Positions 1 through 9,697 of a stretch of DNA of 64,000 bases are shown here, piece after piece. The notes beneath the pieces were generated by a model. The model was not told where the DNA came from, did no database searches, and saw only the letters and a list, made by a program, of their open reading frames with translations. The translations under genes and the position numbers were made by a program. This DNA is from CAVYUC01 sp963771595. Its GTDB lineage: Bacteria; Bacteroidota; Bacteroidia; Bacteroidales; Prolixibacteraceae. The stretch covers positions 186,001 through 250,000 of the forward strand of contig CAVYUC010000008.1 of assembly GCA_963771595.1 (NCBI GenBank), written 5' to 3'. The stretch's first letter is position 1. Every line of letters starts with the position of its first letter.

Positions 1-1295
1 TGATAATCAACCAGCATTTGGCGTTCTGCACATTCGCGGGCTATTTTTTCATAGAAATTAACCATCCACTGGTCGTCGCGCTGCATAAAATCGATTTTGA
101 TTCCTTTCACGCCCCACTCCTGAAACTGGTCGAGCGCTTCTTCCAGTTTATCGTCCAAAGCTTTCCAGACCACCCAGAGAATCACGCCGACATTTTTGTC
201 TTTCCCGTAATCCACCAGTTCCTTCACATCAATATCATCCACAACATTCATGATATTGTCGAGATGGTACCAGCCTTCATCGAGAATGATGTAATCGAGG
301 CCATATTTTGCTGCAAAGTCGATATAGTATTTGTAGGTTTCATTATTAATCCCCGATTCAAAATCAACACCATATACATTGTTGGCATTCCACCAGTCCC
401 AGGCTACTTTTCCGGGTTTAATCCAACTGGTATTTTCAAGTACATTTTCGGGGGCCAGTTTGTAAATCAATTCCGACTGAACCAAATCAGCGTCTTTGCC
501 GGAAATAATCATTGCCCGCCATGGAAATGTTCTGGCACCTTCACATTCTGCAATGTAATCCGCATATTTTGTTGGCATTACGTTTCGGTCGTTATTTTGC
601 TCTGTTTCCAGAACCACACCGGGGAAAGTTCCAACCAAGGCATTTTTATTTTCAGCCGAACCTTTTACATACATTCCGGCATAATCGATTAAATCCGATT
701 CAGAAATATATACTTTCACATTGTTGCCGCAATCCACCAGCAACCCGGTTGAGCCCATGCGCGATGGTGTAATTTCCGATAGTTTTACCACCTGATATAC
801 CCGTTCCTGGTGGGTATAAAAACTCTCTTCTTCCGGAAACCAAACGTTATGATCGGCAGGGAAAGCAAAGGTTACCTTTTCGCCATTGACTTTAAAATGC
901 TCTTTTTTATCCACTTCCCAGCGGTAGGCAACGCCTTCATCGTAAGCCCGAAACTGCAGGTTGTAACCTTTAAAAGACAAAGTAAGCTGGTTGTATTTAT
1001 CATCAATTTCCGCATATTTTCGCGGTAACACAGGTGTAAGTACTTCGTCCACTGAAGTTGTTTTGGCTTTTTTGACTTTCGCATTCTGTCCCAGTTCTTC
1101 ATTATCAATAGATAATGAAATGGCAGAAGGTGAGATAATTTCGGTATTACCCATGAATACCGAATAATTAATTTCATCTTCCACTGAAACATTCACCGTT
1201 AATCTTCCGGAAGGTGATGTAACGCTATAATCTTTAGCATGTGAAATTAATACGGAAAGAATCAGTAAAAAAAGGAGGGAATATTTTTTCATTTT
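1..1295 (-). CDS. Glycoside hydrolase family 97 (alpha-glucosidase/alpha-galactosidase type), 3' end cut by the window
   Basis: Exported GH97 enzyme that removes alpha-linked glucose or galactose from oligosaccharides in the periplasm. The frame is open from the ATG at 1295 to the window edge, giving about 431 of the usual 650-740 residues. A Sec signal peptide (MKKYSLLFLLILSVLISHA) is followed by the family's N-terminal beta-sandwich and the start of the TIM barrel, with WYHLDNIMNVVDDIDV and GVKGIKIDFMQRDDQW. The Asp of KIDF is about residue 402 and sits where the retaining GH97 subgroup has its nucleophile, which would favour the retaining (galactosidase-like) branch; the acid/base region is outside the window, so this is inference. 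An in-frame ATG at 1304 is a less likely start. No SusC/SusD genes lie on the visible side. Confidence 0.9.
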
Positions 1296-1545
1296 ATGCA
1301 TTTTTAAATTTGGCGGGGAAGATACTAAGATTTTTGGAAAATGCATTTCAGAAGTTACCACACTATTATTTTGAACGAAGAAGTTTGAAACTGGCTTAAG
1401 TTTAAAAACCCTTGTCCCATTTTGGGAAGAGTTTTCTAAATGAGACAAAAAGTGGATTTTACTGTTTCGTAACCCATTTTGAACCTATATATTCGCGCCC
1501 ATTAAAAGAACGGGAACAGGATTTTTATTTTGACGATCCTGTAAA

Positions 1546-2913
1546 ATGATAATTAATCGGGTATATATCAAAACCAAACGTCTGTTGATGACTGCATCTT
1601 TACTGGTCAGTAATAATTTAAATAACCTGCTAAAAAAGCATTCATTTTGCAAAAAGGTGTTTACGGTTTTCGTATTGACAGTTCTTCTTCTTTTCCCTGA
1701 ATATAGTTTGGCTGCCCAAATATCAGACCTCACAATTGACAGCACTTATACAGTTGCAGCAGAAACCACTTTGGAGGTACTGGATCTAACTCTTCAATCG
1801 CGTGCTGAGCTTTATGTTTATGGTACGCTGATAGTTCATGGGGATTTAACAATGGTAAATAATGATCCGGAATTAATTACCGGTACTGAAGCCCGTATAA
1901 TTGTTAATGGGAATGCCATTATTGCAAACAAAGTAAACATTAACCTTTCGTGCTATTTTATTGTAGCCAAAAATTTCACCATAAGTGGAGGAGGAAATAC
2001 AGATATTAACATTGATGATGCCAGTATATATGTATTTGGAACAGTAGATAGAAAGACAGGCCTTAATAAATGCAATGTTTACGATGGATTAACTGAAGAT
2101 AATAATGAAATCTGCCATGTAGGAAGTCAAACGGCATTTGAAAATAATATTGATATAATTCCACCGGAAATAATAGAATTAGTAAATCCCTGCTCTGTAA
2201 AACCTACAGCCACTGTTACAGGCGACGCCACTATCTGTGATAATGGCTCAACTACCCCTGTCACTGTTCAATTTACCGGAACTTCATCTTGGGAAATTAC
2301 CACCCAACGGAATGGCGGTGATGATATTACAGTAACCAATATTGATGTGAACCCTTATGTTTTCGATGTTTCGCAGCCTGGTGTTTATACCATTAGTGAC
2401 TTCAGCGATGCCAACTGCACGGGGATTGCATCGGGCAATGCAACCATTACTTTGCAACAATTCAATATGAAGGTTTCTGACCAGACAACAATTGCATCGG
2501 GAGAGCATTGCCCCGAATTTCTGGGCCCCTTTAATGCAAGCAACGGTGCCTACAATCCAGGTGTTACTGAAGTGGTTTTTAAGGCGGTAAAAGAATCATC
2601 AGCTACAGGTTCCTGGACTTTTGATTTTGAAATTGATGAAACCGGAGATGTTGAAGTGTACAGGTTATCCTTGTCCGGGAACATTTCAGCAATAAATTAT
2701 ACAGGAGATGATGCAGGCGGAACATTAAATGCAGGCGACAATACCGAAGTCACCTTCACTTTCCAGGTTATCAACGTTCCGGGAACAAGCCTTAATGTGG
2801 GATTTACCATTTCAGGGGGGAATGACGGAACCTGCAGTGAAACAGGAACATCAACCGACAACACAGTGGATCATATTATAAACGCTATGCCGGCAATCGG
2901 CAACATTGAATAA
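1546..2913 (+). CDS. Exported protein of unknown function, gliding/T9SS-locus type
   Basis: I do not recognise a named family. The frame gives 455 residues, but the first 14 look non-native; the ATG at 1588 (MTASLLVSNN) or another nearby start is plausible. A hydrophobic stretch ending PEYSLAAQ at about residues 40-58 fits a signal peptide. Residues about 60-170 are rich in short beta-strand and Asn/Ile repeats (TLIVHGDLTMVNND, ARIIVNGNAIIANK), suggesting a beta-helix-like fold. Residues 215-310 resemble a PKD/Ig-like module (TATVTGDATICDNGS), and residues 320-455 form a second beta-rich module ending in MPAIGNIE. There is no obvious T9SS sorting domain at the C-terminus. It heads a co-oriented run with a decayed relative, a sorting-domain protein and PorP/SprF, so a surface or adhesin role is inferred from context. 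Confidence 0.6.
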   Translation: MIINRVYIKTKRLLMTASLLVSNNLNNLLKKHSFCKKVFTVFVLTVLLLFPEYSLAAQISDLTIDSTYTVAAETTLEVLDLTLQSRAELYVYGTLIVHGDLTMVNNDPELITGTEARIIVNGNAIIANKVNINLSCYFIVAKNFTISGGGNTDINIDDASIYVFGTVDRKTGLNKCNVYDGLTEDNNEICHVGSQTAFENNIDIIPPEIIELVNPCSVKPTATVTGDATICDNGSTTPVTVQFTGTSSWEITTQRNGGDDITVTNIDVNPYVFDVSQPGVYTISDFSDANCTGIASGNATITLQQFNMKVSDQTTIASGEHCPEFLGPFNASNGAYNPGVTEVVFKAVKESSATGSWTFDFEIDETGDVEVYRLSLSGNISAINYTGDDAGGTLNAGDNTEVTFTFQVINVPGTSLNVGFTISGGNDGTCSETGTSTDNTVDHIINAMPAIGNIE

Positions 2914-2981
2914 CGCGTGAAATTAATTCAGAAATAAAAATTATTAAAAATCAACATGTTTAATTAAAACTACAAATTGTT

Positions 2982-3834
2982 ATGAAAAAGATTGTTTTTA
3001 CTTTAATAACTGTTTTCGCACTCGCCCTGATGGCGGGAAGTGCTGTGGCTCAGCTAAACAACACCCCATACCAGGGTGGTACTTATTCTTATACACTTAT
3101 ATGCAATGGAATCAAAGTGATGAATAAATTAACAGCTACAATTACTTACTAGAGGAACTCAGAAATCCGAATGTAACATCACCTGATCCCATTTCAATTG
3201 CAACTAGCTTACGATCAATATCTATTTCACGTAACCTATGCTGATAATGCAACAGAGGTACTGTAAGATTGAATTTGTTATTCATGATGAGGCATAAGCG
3301 AATGTACCAATTTTATTCATTGCCTGGATGTACAATGATATACCAACTACTTGATCTATTACACTTTCAGCTTCCGCCAATACTAGAAATTATGTCAGAT
3401 GTCAAATAACTCTCTGATGATAATAGCGCTGATCCGATGGCGAAACAAATATTGCACCGATACAAATTACAGTTACACACTTAACACTATGGTTCAAAAT
3501 GTATCAGCGAATATCGGTTATTTTTATACTATTTCAGTTTACCGGAAATTCCAGTTTTGAATACTTTGAAATAGTTCAGGTGATGTTGCGCATATAACAG
3601 TAGTGCAGGTTCGGTTTCTGAAAAGTAGAAAATACTACTGAAGATGTTTTTACAGTAACTTTTAATACTACCACCGGAAATACAAATGAAACTATTCAGG
3701 CAACAATAAGTTCAGCTACATTAACAGTTACCAATACTTCCGGCGGCGGCACATATACAGGTACATTCACAACTTATACTGATAATGTTGTTGTAAATAC
3801 GCTGCCTTCTATTGGTCAATTTACCATAGAGTAA
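2982..3834 (+). pseudogene. Scrambled remnant of a signal-peptide surface protein
   Basis: A clear start (MKKIVFTLITVFALALMAGSAVAQ) gives a signal peptide with an AQ cleavage site, but the frame stops at 3150-3152 after 56 residues. From about 3153 to 3620 every frame is interrupted, although fragments such as VTYADNATEV still read as protein. An intact 3' frame resumes at about 3622 and ends at 3834 with DNVVVNTLPSIGQFTIE. That ending resembles the C-terminus of the preceding gene (DNTVDHIINAMPAIGNIE), so this was probably a second, related exported protein in the same operon. The span is 3n+1 long and needs several indels to restore. Either the gene has decayed or the 470-nt core is poorly assembled. 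This accounts for the long gap before the next gene. Confidence 0.65.
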
Positions 3835-3840
3835 AATTAA

Positions 3841-6762
3841 ATGTCCCAATTAAAACATATTACCTTCTTGTTGCTAATGCTTGTAGCTGTTGGTTACAAT
3901 GCACTTGCCCAGGAACCGGCGCTTTCACCTCCCGAGGGCAGCATCCAGACCTATGCATGGGATGGAGTTACCGAGGGAAGCAGTTACACTTTTTATGTAA
4001 CTTCGAATAGTGCAGGCCTAAACGGTGAATATGTTTTTATCGGGGATAATTCAGGAGTGGTTGGAAACAATGGAATTGCTTCGGCACAAATACAGTGGAA
4101 TACCGGCTCTGCTTTAAAGCAGTTTCAGGTGTGGCTCGAAGTTTCCTCTTCGGGTTGCTCAAACTTTGTATTTACAAATGTTTCGCCGCAGCCCAACAAC
4201 CATACCATAGGATTTACCGGAACATCAGGCTCTGCCTGTTTCAGTAAATCCGATAACAGTTTTACAATCGGTTTCATAACAAAGGATAATCAGGGGCAGC
4301 CGCTTTCGGCTGCCCATTTTCCTGTTGAAGTTGAGCTGAGTGTAAACAATCAGAATTACAGGCAGACTGTAACTACTCCGCAGCAGGAGCTGCAAATAAA
4401 TGATGCATTGCTGTCTGCCGTTTCAACGGAGAATACTGCAGTGGAAGTGGTGTTAAACAGTGCTGTGGAAGCAAATAATGCCCCTCTTCAAATCGGGGCG
4501 AACAATAAATACATCCACACCATTTATGCCATTCCAGGAATTCAGTTTGAAAGCAATCAGGCTGATACAGTGCCATTGAATACTTTTCATTCTTTTGAAG
4601 CTTCCTTTCAGCCCGGATACACCTGTTCCTGGTGGTTTGAAGATGCTTCAGGAAATAAAACCTACTTCACTTCAGAAAGTAATTCCACCGAAAATTATTT
4701 CTGGGATACTGAAGGTAATTATACACTTTTCGTTCAGGCAACAGATGAAAACGGCTGTTTATCGGAAATTATTTCAAAACCGTTTACTGTGCAGGAACAA
4801 GCGGGTTTTGTACCATCACTTGTTGCACTGCCTGATATCAATGTGGGATATGAAAATACGCTGATAACCGGCAATGTCAGTATAAATGATTTCGATTTTC
4901 TGGATCAGGAATTTAATCTTATTTATGCTTTAACGGGAGAACCTGTACTGGGACTTACCTTTTTCGACGACGGAAGTTATGAATACCAGTCGCCACAGGG
5001 ATTTACCGGGAAAGTGCATTTTACGTACAAAGTTTGTTTTGAAGGTTTGGCTGAAGGCTGTGCAACAGCCGATGTTGAAATTCGTGTTTTGCCCAACATT
5101 TCAGCCGGGAATATTATGCCGGTTGCCTCAACTGATGCAGCACTTTCATTGCCAAATCAGACTGTATTCAGCAATTTGCTTGTAAATGACATTGATCCCG
5201 ATGGTTTTGGCGCCCCGTTAACGGTTACCATTCAGCCGGTTAAAAATCCTTCCAACGGAACGGTTTCTATTGAAAGCGACGGTAATTATGCTTACACACC
5301 AAATCCTGGTTTTACAGGAATTGACCGCTTTTTGTACCGTATTTGCGACAATGGCCAACCTTCATTGTGTGATTCAGCCTGGGTGTATGTTATTGTGAGC
5401 GAGTTTGGCGGCAATGGAAAAAAACCGGTATCCGCTTCCGATGATATGTTTTTGTATGTGAAAGATACCCGCTATTCTTTGCGTGAAAATGATTCGGGTG
5501 ATTTGGGAGAAAACCTTGTATACACCACCACTCCGGTTGTGGATGTAACACATGGAACACTTCAGCTTTATGCGGATGGTACCTTTACGTATACTGCTGA
5601 CAAAGGATACCTGGGTGTCGACTGGTTTGTCTATAATGTTTGCAACACAGGCGATGAGCAGGATTGCAGGCAGGGAACCGGATTCATTTTAATCACTTCG
5701 GGCATGCATTTTATTTCGCTTGCCGGAAATGATACGATTATTGGCAGTTGCAGTCCATACAGACTAACACCACAGGAGTTGGGCGATGAGTTTAGCTACA
5801 GCTGGCAACCCGCTGAATGGCTGGATGATCCAACAAGCGCTGCTCCGTTGTTTACTCCCGGAAATTCAACATTATTTAAACTAACAGTGTCCAATAATTA
5901 TGGTTTCAGCACCGAAGACTCAGTACTGGTAACCGTTTCACCAGCGATTGCCGATGCAGGTGAAGAAATTTTTATGTACCGCAATGAACAGGCCGTATTG
6001 GATGGAAGTAAAAGTGTGGGAACCGGAATTCAATACCACTGGACTACGGTAAACGGCAAAATAGAGAACGGTGCAAACACGGCTAGTCCGGTTATCAGTG
6101 AATTTGGAACTTATCACCTTGAAATAACCGACGCTTTTGGATGCACGGATACGGATTCCGTTAAAGTTGGAATGCTAACTCATGTGCCGGTTGCAGCAGA
6201 TGATTACGATACAACGGGATACCGTACGACAGTGAAAATAAATGTGCTGGAAAATGATACGGACCCGGACAACGATATTGATCCGCTGTCGCTGACTATT
6301 AAAATTCCGCCGTACAACGGAACTGCATCAGTTGATTACAATGATTTCACGATAAATTACCGTCCTCAAAATGGATTTAGCGGGACCGATAATTTTGAAT
6401 ACCAGATTTGCGATACCTCAAAAAACTGTGATGTTGCCAGCGTATATGTGCTGGTTTCCGATTTCAGGTTTTTTATCCCGGATGCATTCTCACCCAATGG
6501 AGATGGAATAAATGACTACTTTGAGATTGTTGGCATCGAAATGTATGAAGGAAACAGCATAGAAATTTTTAACCGCTGGGGTAACAGGGTTTACCGCGCC
6601 GAAAACTATGGAATCAGCTCTACTCCGGTATTTTGGGATGGCAAACCGAATACAGGCGTAAGACTGGGCAACGAAGAACTGCCTTCGGGGACCTATTTCT
6701 ATGTATTGAATTTGGGGAATGGTGAAAAACGAATCGTAGGATCGGTTTATTTAGATCGTTGA
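3841..6762 (+). CDS. Large T9SS cargo with cadherin/Ig-like repeats and type-B (gliding motility-associated) C-terminal sorting domain
   Basis: A 973-residue cell-surface protein exported by Sec and then T9SS. The signal peptide is at residues 1-24 (MLVAVGYNALAQ). A PKD-like module lies at about 235-315 (DTEGNYTLFVQATDENGC). Cadherin-like/Big_9-type repeats with the GxxSYxYxPxxGFxGxDxFxYxxC pattern occur at about 320-415, 425-515, 530-620 and 785-875, with a further PKD-type pair between about 625 and 780. The last 90 residues are the CHU_C/type-B sorting domain: FFIPDAFSPNGDGINDYFEI, IFNRWGNRVYRA, FWDGKPN, LPSGTYFYVLNLG. It starts just after the decayed gene and ends 4 nt before porP/sprF, the standard cargo-plus-partner arrangement. 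Role is likely adhesion or motility; the ligand is unknown. Confidence 0.92.
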   Translation: MSQLKHITFLLLMLVAVGYNALAQEPALSPPEGSIQTYAWDGVTEGSSYTFYVTSNSAGLNGEYVFIGDNSGVVGNNGIASAQIQWNTGSALKQFQVWLEVSSSGCSNFVFTNVSPQPNNHTIGFTGTSGSACFSKSDNSFTIGFITKDNQGQPLSAAHFPVEVELSVNNQNYRQTVTTPQQELQINDALLSAVSTENTAVEVVLNSAVEANNAPLQIGANNKYIHTIYAIPGIQFESNQADTVPLNTFHSFEASFQPGYTCSWWFEDASGNKTYFTSESNSTENYFWDTEGNYTLFVQATDENGCLSEIISKPFTVQEQAGFVPSLVALPDINVGYENTLITGNVSINDFDFLDQEFNLIYALTGEPVLGLTFFDDGSYEYQSPQGFTGKVHFTYKVCFEGLAEGCATADVEIRVLPNISAGNIMPVASTDAALSLPNQTVFSNLLVNDIDPDGFGAPLTVTIQPVKNPSNGTVSIESDGNYAYTPNPGFTGIDRFLYRICDNGQPSLCDSAWVYVIVSEFGGNGKKPVSASDDMFLYVKDTRYSLRENDSGDLGENLVYTTTPVVDVTHGTLQLYADGTFTYTADKGYLGVDWFVYNVCNTGDEQDCRQGTGFILITSGMHFISLAGNDTIIGSCSPYRLTPQELGDEFSYSWQPAEWLDDPTSAAPLFTPGNSTLFKLTVSNNYGFSTEDSVLVTVSPAIADAGEEIFMYRNEQAVLDGSKSVGTGIQYHWTTVNGKIENGANTASPVISEFGTYHLEITDAFGCTDTDSVKVGMLTHVPVAADDYDTTGYRTTVKINVLENDTDPDNDIDPLSLTIKIPPYNGTASVDYNDFTINYRPQNGFSGTDNFEYQICDTSKNCDVASVYVLVSDFRFFIPDAFSPNGDGINDYFEIVGIEMYEGNSIEIFNRWGNRVYRAENYGISSTPVFWDGKPNTGVRLGNEELPSGTYFYVLNLGNGEKRIVGSVYLDR

Positions 6763-6766
6763 TTAA

Positions 6767-7684
6767 ATGAAAGTAAAACAAATCATAACACATCTGATAA
6801 TTGCCCTGCTGGCTGTTTTCGTCATCAGCGAAAAAATATACGCCCAGCAGGATCCCATGTACACCCAGTACATGGATAATTTACAGATTGTGAATCCGGG
6901 TTTTACCGGTTCGGGCGATATGGCTGGTTTTTTGGTGGTGGCACGCAATCAGTGGGTGTCGTTTGACGGTGCTCCGCGCACCCGTACTTTTTCCTTTAAC
7001 ACCCCTGTCAGCGATAAAATCGGGTTGGGATTTTCACTAATGACTGATAAAATCGGGCCGCTCAACCAAACCGGTATTTATTTCGACTATTCCTATTTCC
7101 TGAAAGTTGGATATAAATATAAACTGGGAATGGGTCTGAAAGCTGGCTTCAGTTTTTACCGTGCAGCTTTAACTGAATTGCAAACCGTATCCCCCGACCC
7201 TATTTATGATCGTGATATATATAAAAATTTCCTGCCCAATTTTGGTGTGGGCGCCTACTTGTTTTCGGATGCTACATACTTTGGGTTTTCGGCGCCAAAA
7301 CTGGTTGAGAATACCATTAGCCGCGATGACTATTCCAGCGAATATGTGAGCCGCGAAAAGATGCATTTCTACCTGGTGGCCGGTCATCAGTTTAAAGTTT
7401 CCGAAGATATTCAAATCAAAAGCCACTCCATGCTTAAACTGGTGAAAAATGCCCCGGTTTCTTTGGATATAACTGCAATGGCAGGTTTTAAGGAACGATT
7501 CTGGATTGGCGGGATGTTCCGGTTTGTTGATTCCTACGGATTTCTTGCCCAGTTTAATGCGACAAGGGAAATTCTGATAGGATATTCCTATGACCTTTCC
7601 TTTTCGGAACTGAACGTTTTCAACAACGGCACCCATGAAATTATGCTAAGGTACAACCTTAACCTGTTTTCCGGATCAAAATAG
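6767..7684 (+). CDS. PorP/SprF family type IX secretion system outer-membrane protein
   Basis: A 305-residue outer-membrane beta-barrel of the PorP/SprF family, which partners with type-B sorting-domain cargo and helps export or retain it at the surface. A signal peptide ends at KIYAQ; then comes the family-typical QDPMYTQYMDNLQIVNPGFTG near the N-terminus, followed by NQWVSFDGAPRT and alternating amphipathic strands such as IGLGFSLMTDKIGPLNQTG. The protein ends in a barrel strand (ILIGYSYDLSFS, IMLRYNLNLF). It lies 4 nt after the cargo gene and is surely co-transcribed with it. Co-location of one PorP/SprF copy with one cargo suggests a dedicated pair; core T9SS genes are not in this window. 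Confidence 0.93.
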   Translation: MKVKQIITHLIIALLAVFVISEKIYAQQDPMYTQYMDNLQIVNPGFTGSGDMAGFLVVARNQWVSFDGAPRTRTFSFNTPVSDKIGLGFSLMTDKIGPLNQTGIYFDYSYFLKVGYKYKLGMGLKAGFSFYRAALTELQTVSPDPIYDRDIYKNFLPNFGVGAYLFSDATYFGFSAPKLVENTISRDDYSSEYVSREKMHFYLVAGHQFKVSEDIQIKSHSMLKLVKNAPVSLDITAMAGFKERFWIGGMFRFVDSYGFLAQFNATREILIGYSYDLSFSELNVFNNGTHEIMLRYNLNLFSGSK

Positions 7685-7818
7685 CCTTTCGAATTAAAGG
7701 GTTTCCCGACACCCTCATCTTCCCTGAAACCTCACTATTGAAATATGTATGCTCACTTATTTGGATTCCTATCTCTTATTTCTCTACTTTTACCATTCTG
7801 ACAGAAATATAATTCTCA

Positions 7819-8781
7819 ATGACAGATGTTAAAAATCTTTCAATTACCAGGAATGAACAACACGCTCCGGTTAAACCATTTTTGAAATGGGCAGGTGGCA
7901 AAAGCCAGCTCATACCAACCTTCAACGGTTTTTATCCGGAAGAATTAAAGAACGGAAAAATCAATTATTACTATGAGCCGTTTGTTGGAAGTGGAGCTGT
8001 TTTCTTTGATATTGCAAGACGATATAAAATACAGGCCGCATATTTATTCGATGTAAACGAAGAATTAATTCTGACCTATAAGGTTGTACAAAAGAAAGCC
8101 GGCAAATTAATCGATTATCTGCTTGATTATAAAAAAGCTTACCTGAGATTAAATGAGGAAAAACAGAAGGAATTCTATTATGCCATACGGACAGAATTCA
8201 ATGAAAAACGAACAAAAATAAACTACAGCAAATTTTCGGAACATTGGATTGAACGGGCGGCACAAATTATTTTCCTGAATAAAACCTGCTTTAACGGTCT
8301 TTTCCGGTTTAATTCGAAAGGCGAATTCAATGTACCTGCCGGTCGGTATAAAAATCCACAAATTGTTGATGAACGTAACCTGTTAAAAGCTTCGGAACTA
8401 CTTGTGCTGGCGGAAATAAGACGGGCCGATTTCAGGGAGATGGAAAAGAGTGTGAAACCGGCCTCTTTTGTTTATTTCGATCCGCCATACCGCCCCATAA
8501 GTAAAACTTCAGCTTTTACTTCGTACAGTAAAAACGGATTCAGGGATTTGGAACAAACTGCACTCGGTATGCTTTTCTGGCGGTTAAACGAGCGGAATGT
8601 AAAGCAAATGCTGAGCAATTCGGATCCTAAAAACAGTAATGCGGATGATAATTTTTTTGATGATTTATACAAGGAATTCAAAATTTTCAGGGTGCCGGCA
8701 AAGCGGATGATTAATTCAAATGCCGCTAAAAGAAAGGCAATTAATGAGATTATTGTAATAAATTATCCGGTAACCAAATAA
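7819..8781 (+). CDS. dam: DNA adenine N6-methyltransferase, Dam/MT-A70-unrelated D12 class
   Basis: S-adenosylmethionine-dependent adenine methyltransferase of the D12 (Dam/DpnIIA) class, 320 residues. Visible motifs are the N-terminal KPFLKWAGGKSQL, the SAM-binding FVGSGAVFFDIA, the NKTCFNGLFRFNSKGEFNVP block, and the catalytic FVYFDPPYRPIS (DPPY). The length is near the upper end for stand-alone Dam. No restriction endonuclease, specificity subunit or repair gene is adjacent, so it is an orphan in this window. It may act in regulation, mismatch repair or protection against a distant nuclease. GATC is the usual target of the class, but the target here cannot be read from sequence alone. A strong terminator follows. 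Confidence 0.9.
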   Translation: MTDVKNLSITRNEQHAPVKPFLKWAGGKSQLIPTFNGFYPEELKNGKINYYYEPFVGSGAVFFDIARRYKIQAAYLFDVNEELILTYKVVQKKAGKLIDYLLDYKKAYLRLNEEKQKEFYYAIRTEFNEKRTKINYSKFSEHWIERAAQIIFLNKTCFNGLFRFNSKGEFNVPAGRYKNPQIVDERNLLKASELLVLAEIRRADFREMEKSVKPASFVYFDPPYRPISKTSAFTSYSKNGFRDLEQTALGMLFWRLNERNVKQMLSNSDPKNSNADDNFFDDLYKEFKIFRVPAKRMINSNAAKRKAINEIIVINYPVTK

Positions 8782-8905
8782 TTTTTTCAGAAATAAAACT
8801 TTTTTTTAAACCTTTTTTAATTCCTGTTGTTTGATGGTATATAAAGAATTCTTACCATAGAGATGGTTTGGTTTTTGGTTTAGTTTAGGTTTAGGTTGAT
8901 TGAGA

Positions 8906-8939
8906 AAAGGCTGGTTGCTCGACCGGCCTTTCTTTTTTT
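8906..8939 (+). terminator. Rho-independent terminator after dam
   Basis: Ten-base-pair stem (AAAGGCTGGT with ACCGGCCTTT, one G-T wobble), a 6-nt loop and a downstream run of six T. It sits 125 nt after the methylase stop and just before the convergent tetR stop. Confidence 0.85.
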
Positions 8940-8947
8940 ATAGCAAC

Positions 8948-9550
8948 TTACCGTTTCATTATTCCGTAGCACATAATTTTAAGGATAATATCCACGCTCC
9001 GTTCCAGGTTGACGTTGCCGTAATTCCCGGCTGTTAAGGGCATTTCCAGACCTTTTATGGCAGTTGTAATTCCAATGGCAGCCAAATTAAAATCGTAGAT
9101 TTCAAATTCGTTTTTCCTGACACCTTCAATTAAAATCCGTTTAATCATGCGGATTTCATCCTGTTCGTACCGGTGTTTTACTTCTTCAATGAAATCAACT
9201 GCAGTTACATCATTTTCAATGGCATGATAAAAATTGGCCAAATTCCGAAAGGTACCGAGTTTTGTCAGCACATAATCACGCAGTTTATCCACCGGATCGG
9301 TATTCCGGTTAATAACAATTTCCAGCTCATGCGCCAGAATTTCAACCTCTTTCATAATTACTGCCTGGAAAAGATCTTCTTTACTTTTAAAATAATAATA
9401 AAGTGAGCTTTTCCCCTTTCTCACGGCATTTGCAATGTCGTCGAGAGTAGTTTTTTTGTAGCCGTATTTGCTGAAAATTTCACGGGCAATTTTAAGAATG
9501 TTTTCCCGGTTCAGGTCTCTTTTACTGCCGTTTTCGGTGTGGTTCTGCAT
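8948..9550 (-). CDS. TetR/AcrR family transcriptional regulator
   Basis: A 200-residue one-component repressor. The N-terminal helix-turn-helix is clear (ILKIAREIFSKYGYKKTTLDDIA, then GKSSLYYYFKSKEDLF), followed by an all-helical ligand domain with no recognisable specificity. I chose the ATG at 9550 (MQNHTENG), which has a purine-rich AAAGAG stretch ahead of it, rather than the upstream frame opening at 9586. It lies downstream of the RNase R gene on the same strand, 148 nt away, and no efflux or fatty-acid gene is next to it, so its target is unknown. Confidence is high for the family and low for the role. Confidence 0.88.
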   Translation of the reverse strand: MQNHTENGSKRDLNRENILKIAREIFSKYGYKKTTLDDIANAVRKGKSSLYYYFKSKEDLFQAVIMKEVEILAHELEIVINRNTDPVDKLRDYVLTKLGTFRNLANFYHAIENDVTAVDFIEEVKHRYEQDEIRMIKRILIEGVRKNEFEIYDFNLAAIGITTAIKGLEMPLTAGNYGNVNLERSVDIILKIMCYGIMKR

Positions 9551-9697
9551 TTTTTCTCTTTTTGCTGCTGTAAAAAGTAAAAACAAATATAACTAATTAT
9601 TTCACCCATAAAACTGATTTTGAATTTTTTACTTATAAAGACGAAACAGGATGAATACCGGCATAACAACTGTAAACAGTTGAATATTCAGCATTTA

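Noticed and set aside
872..1192. Minus-strand frame of 106 residues inside the GH97 gene
   Set aside because: It lies in a different frame of the same strand as a clear GH97 coding sequence; shadow.
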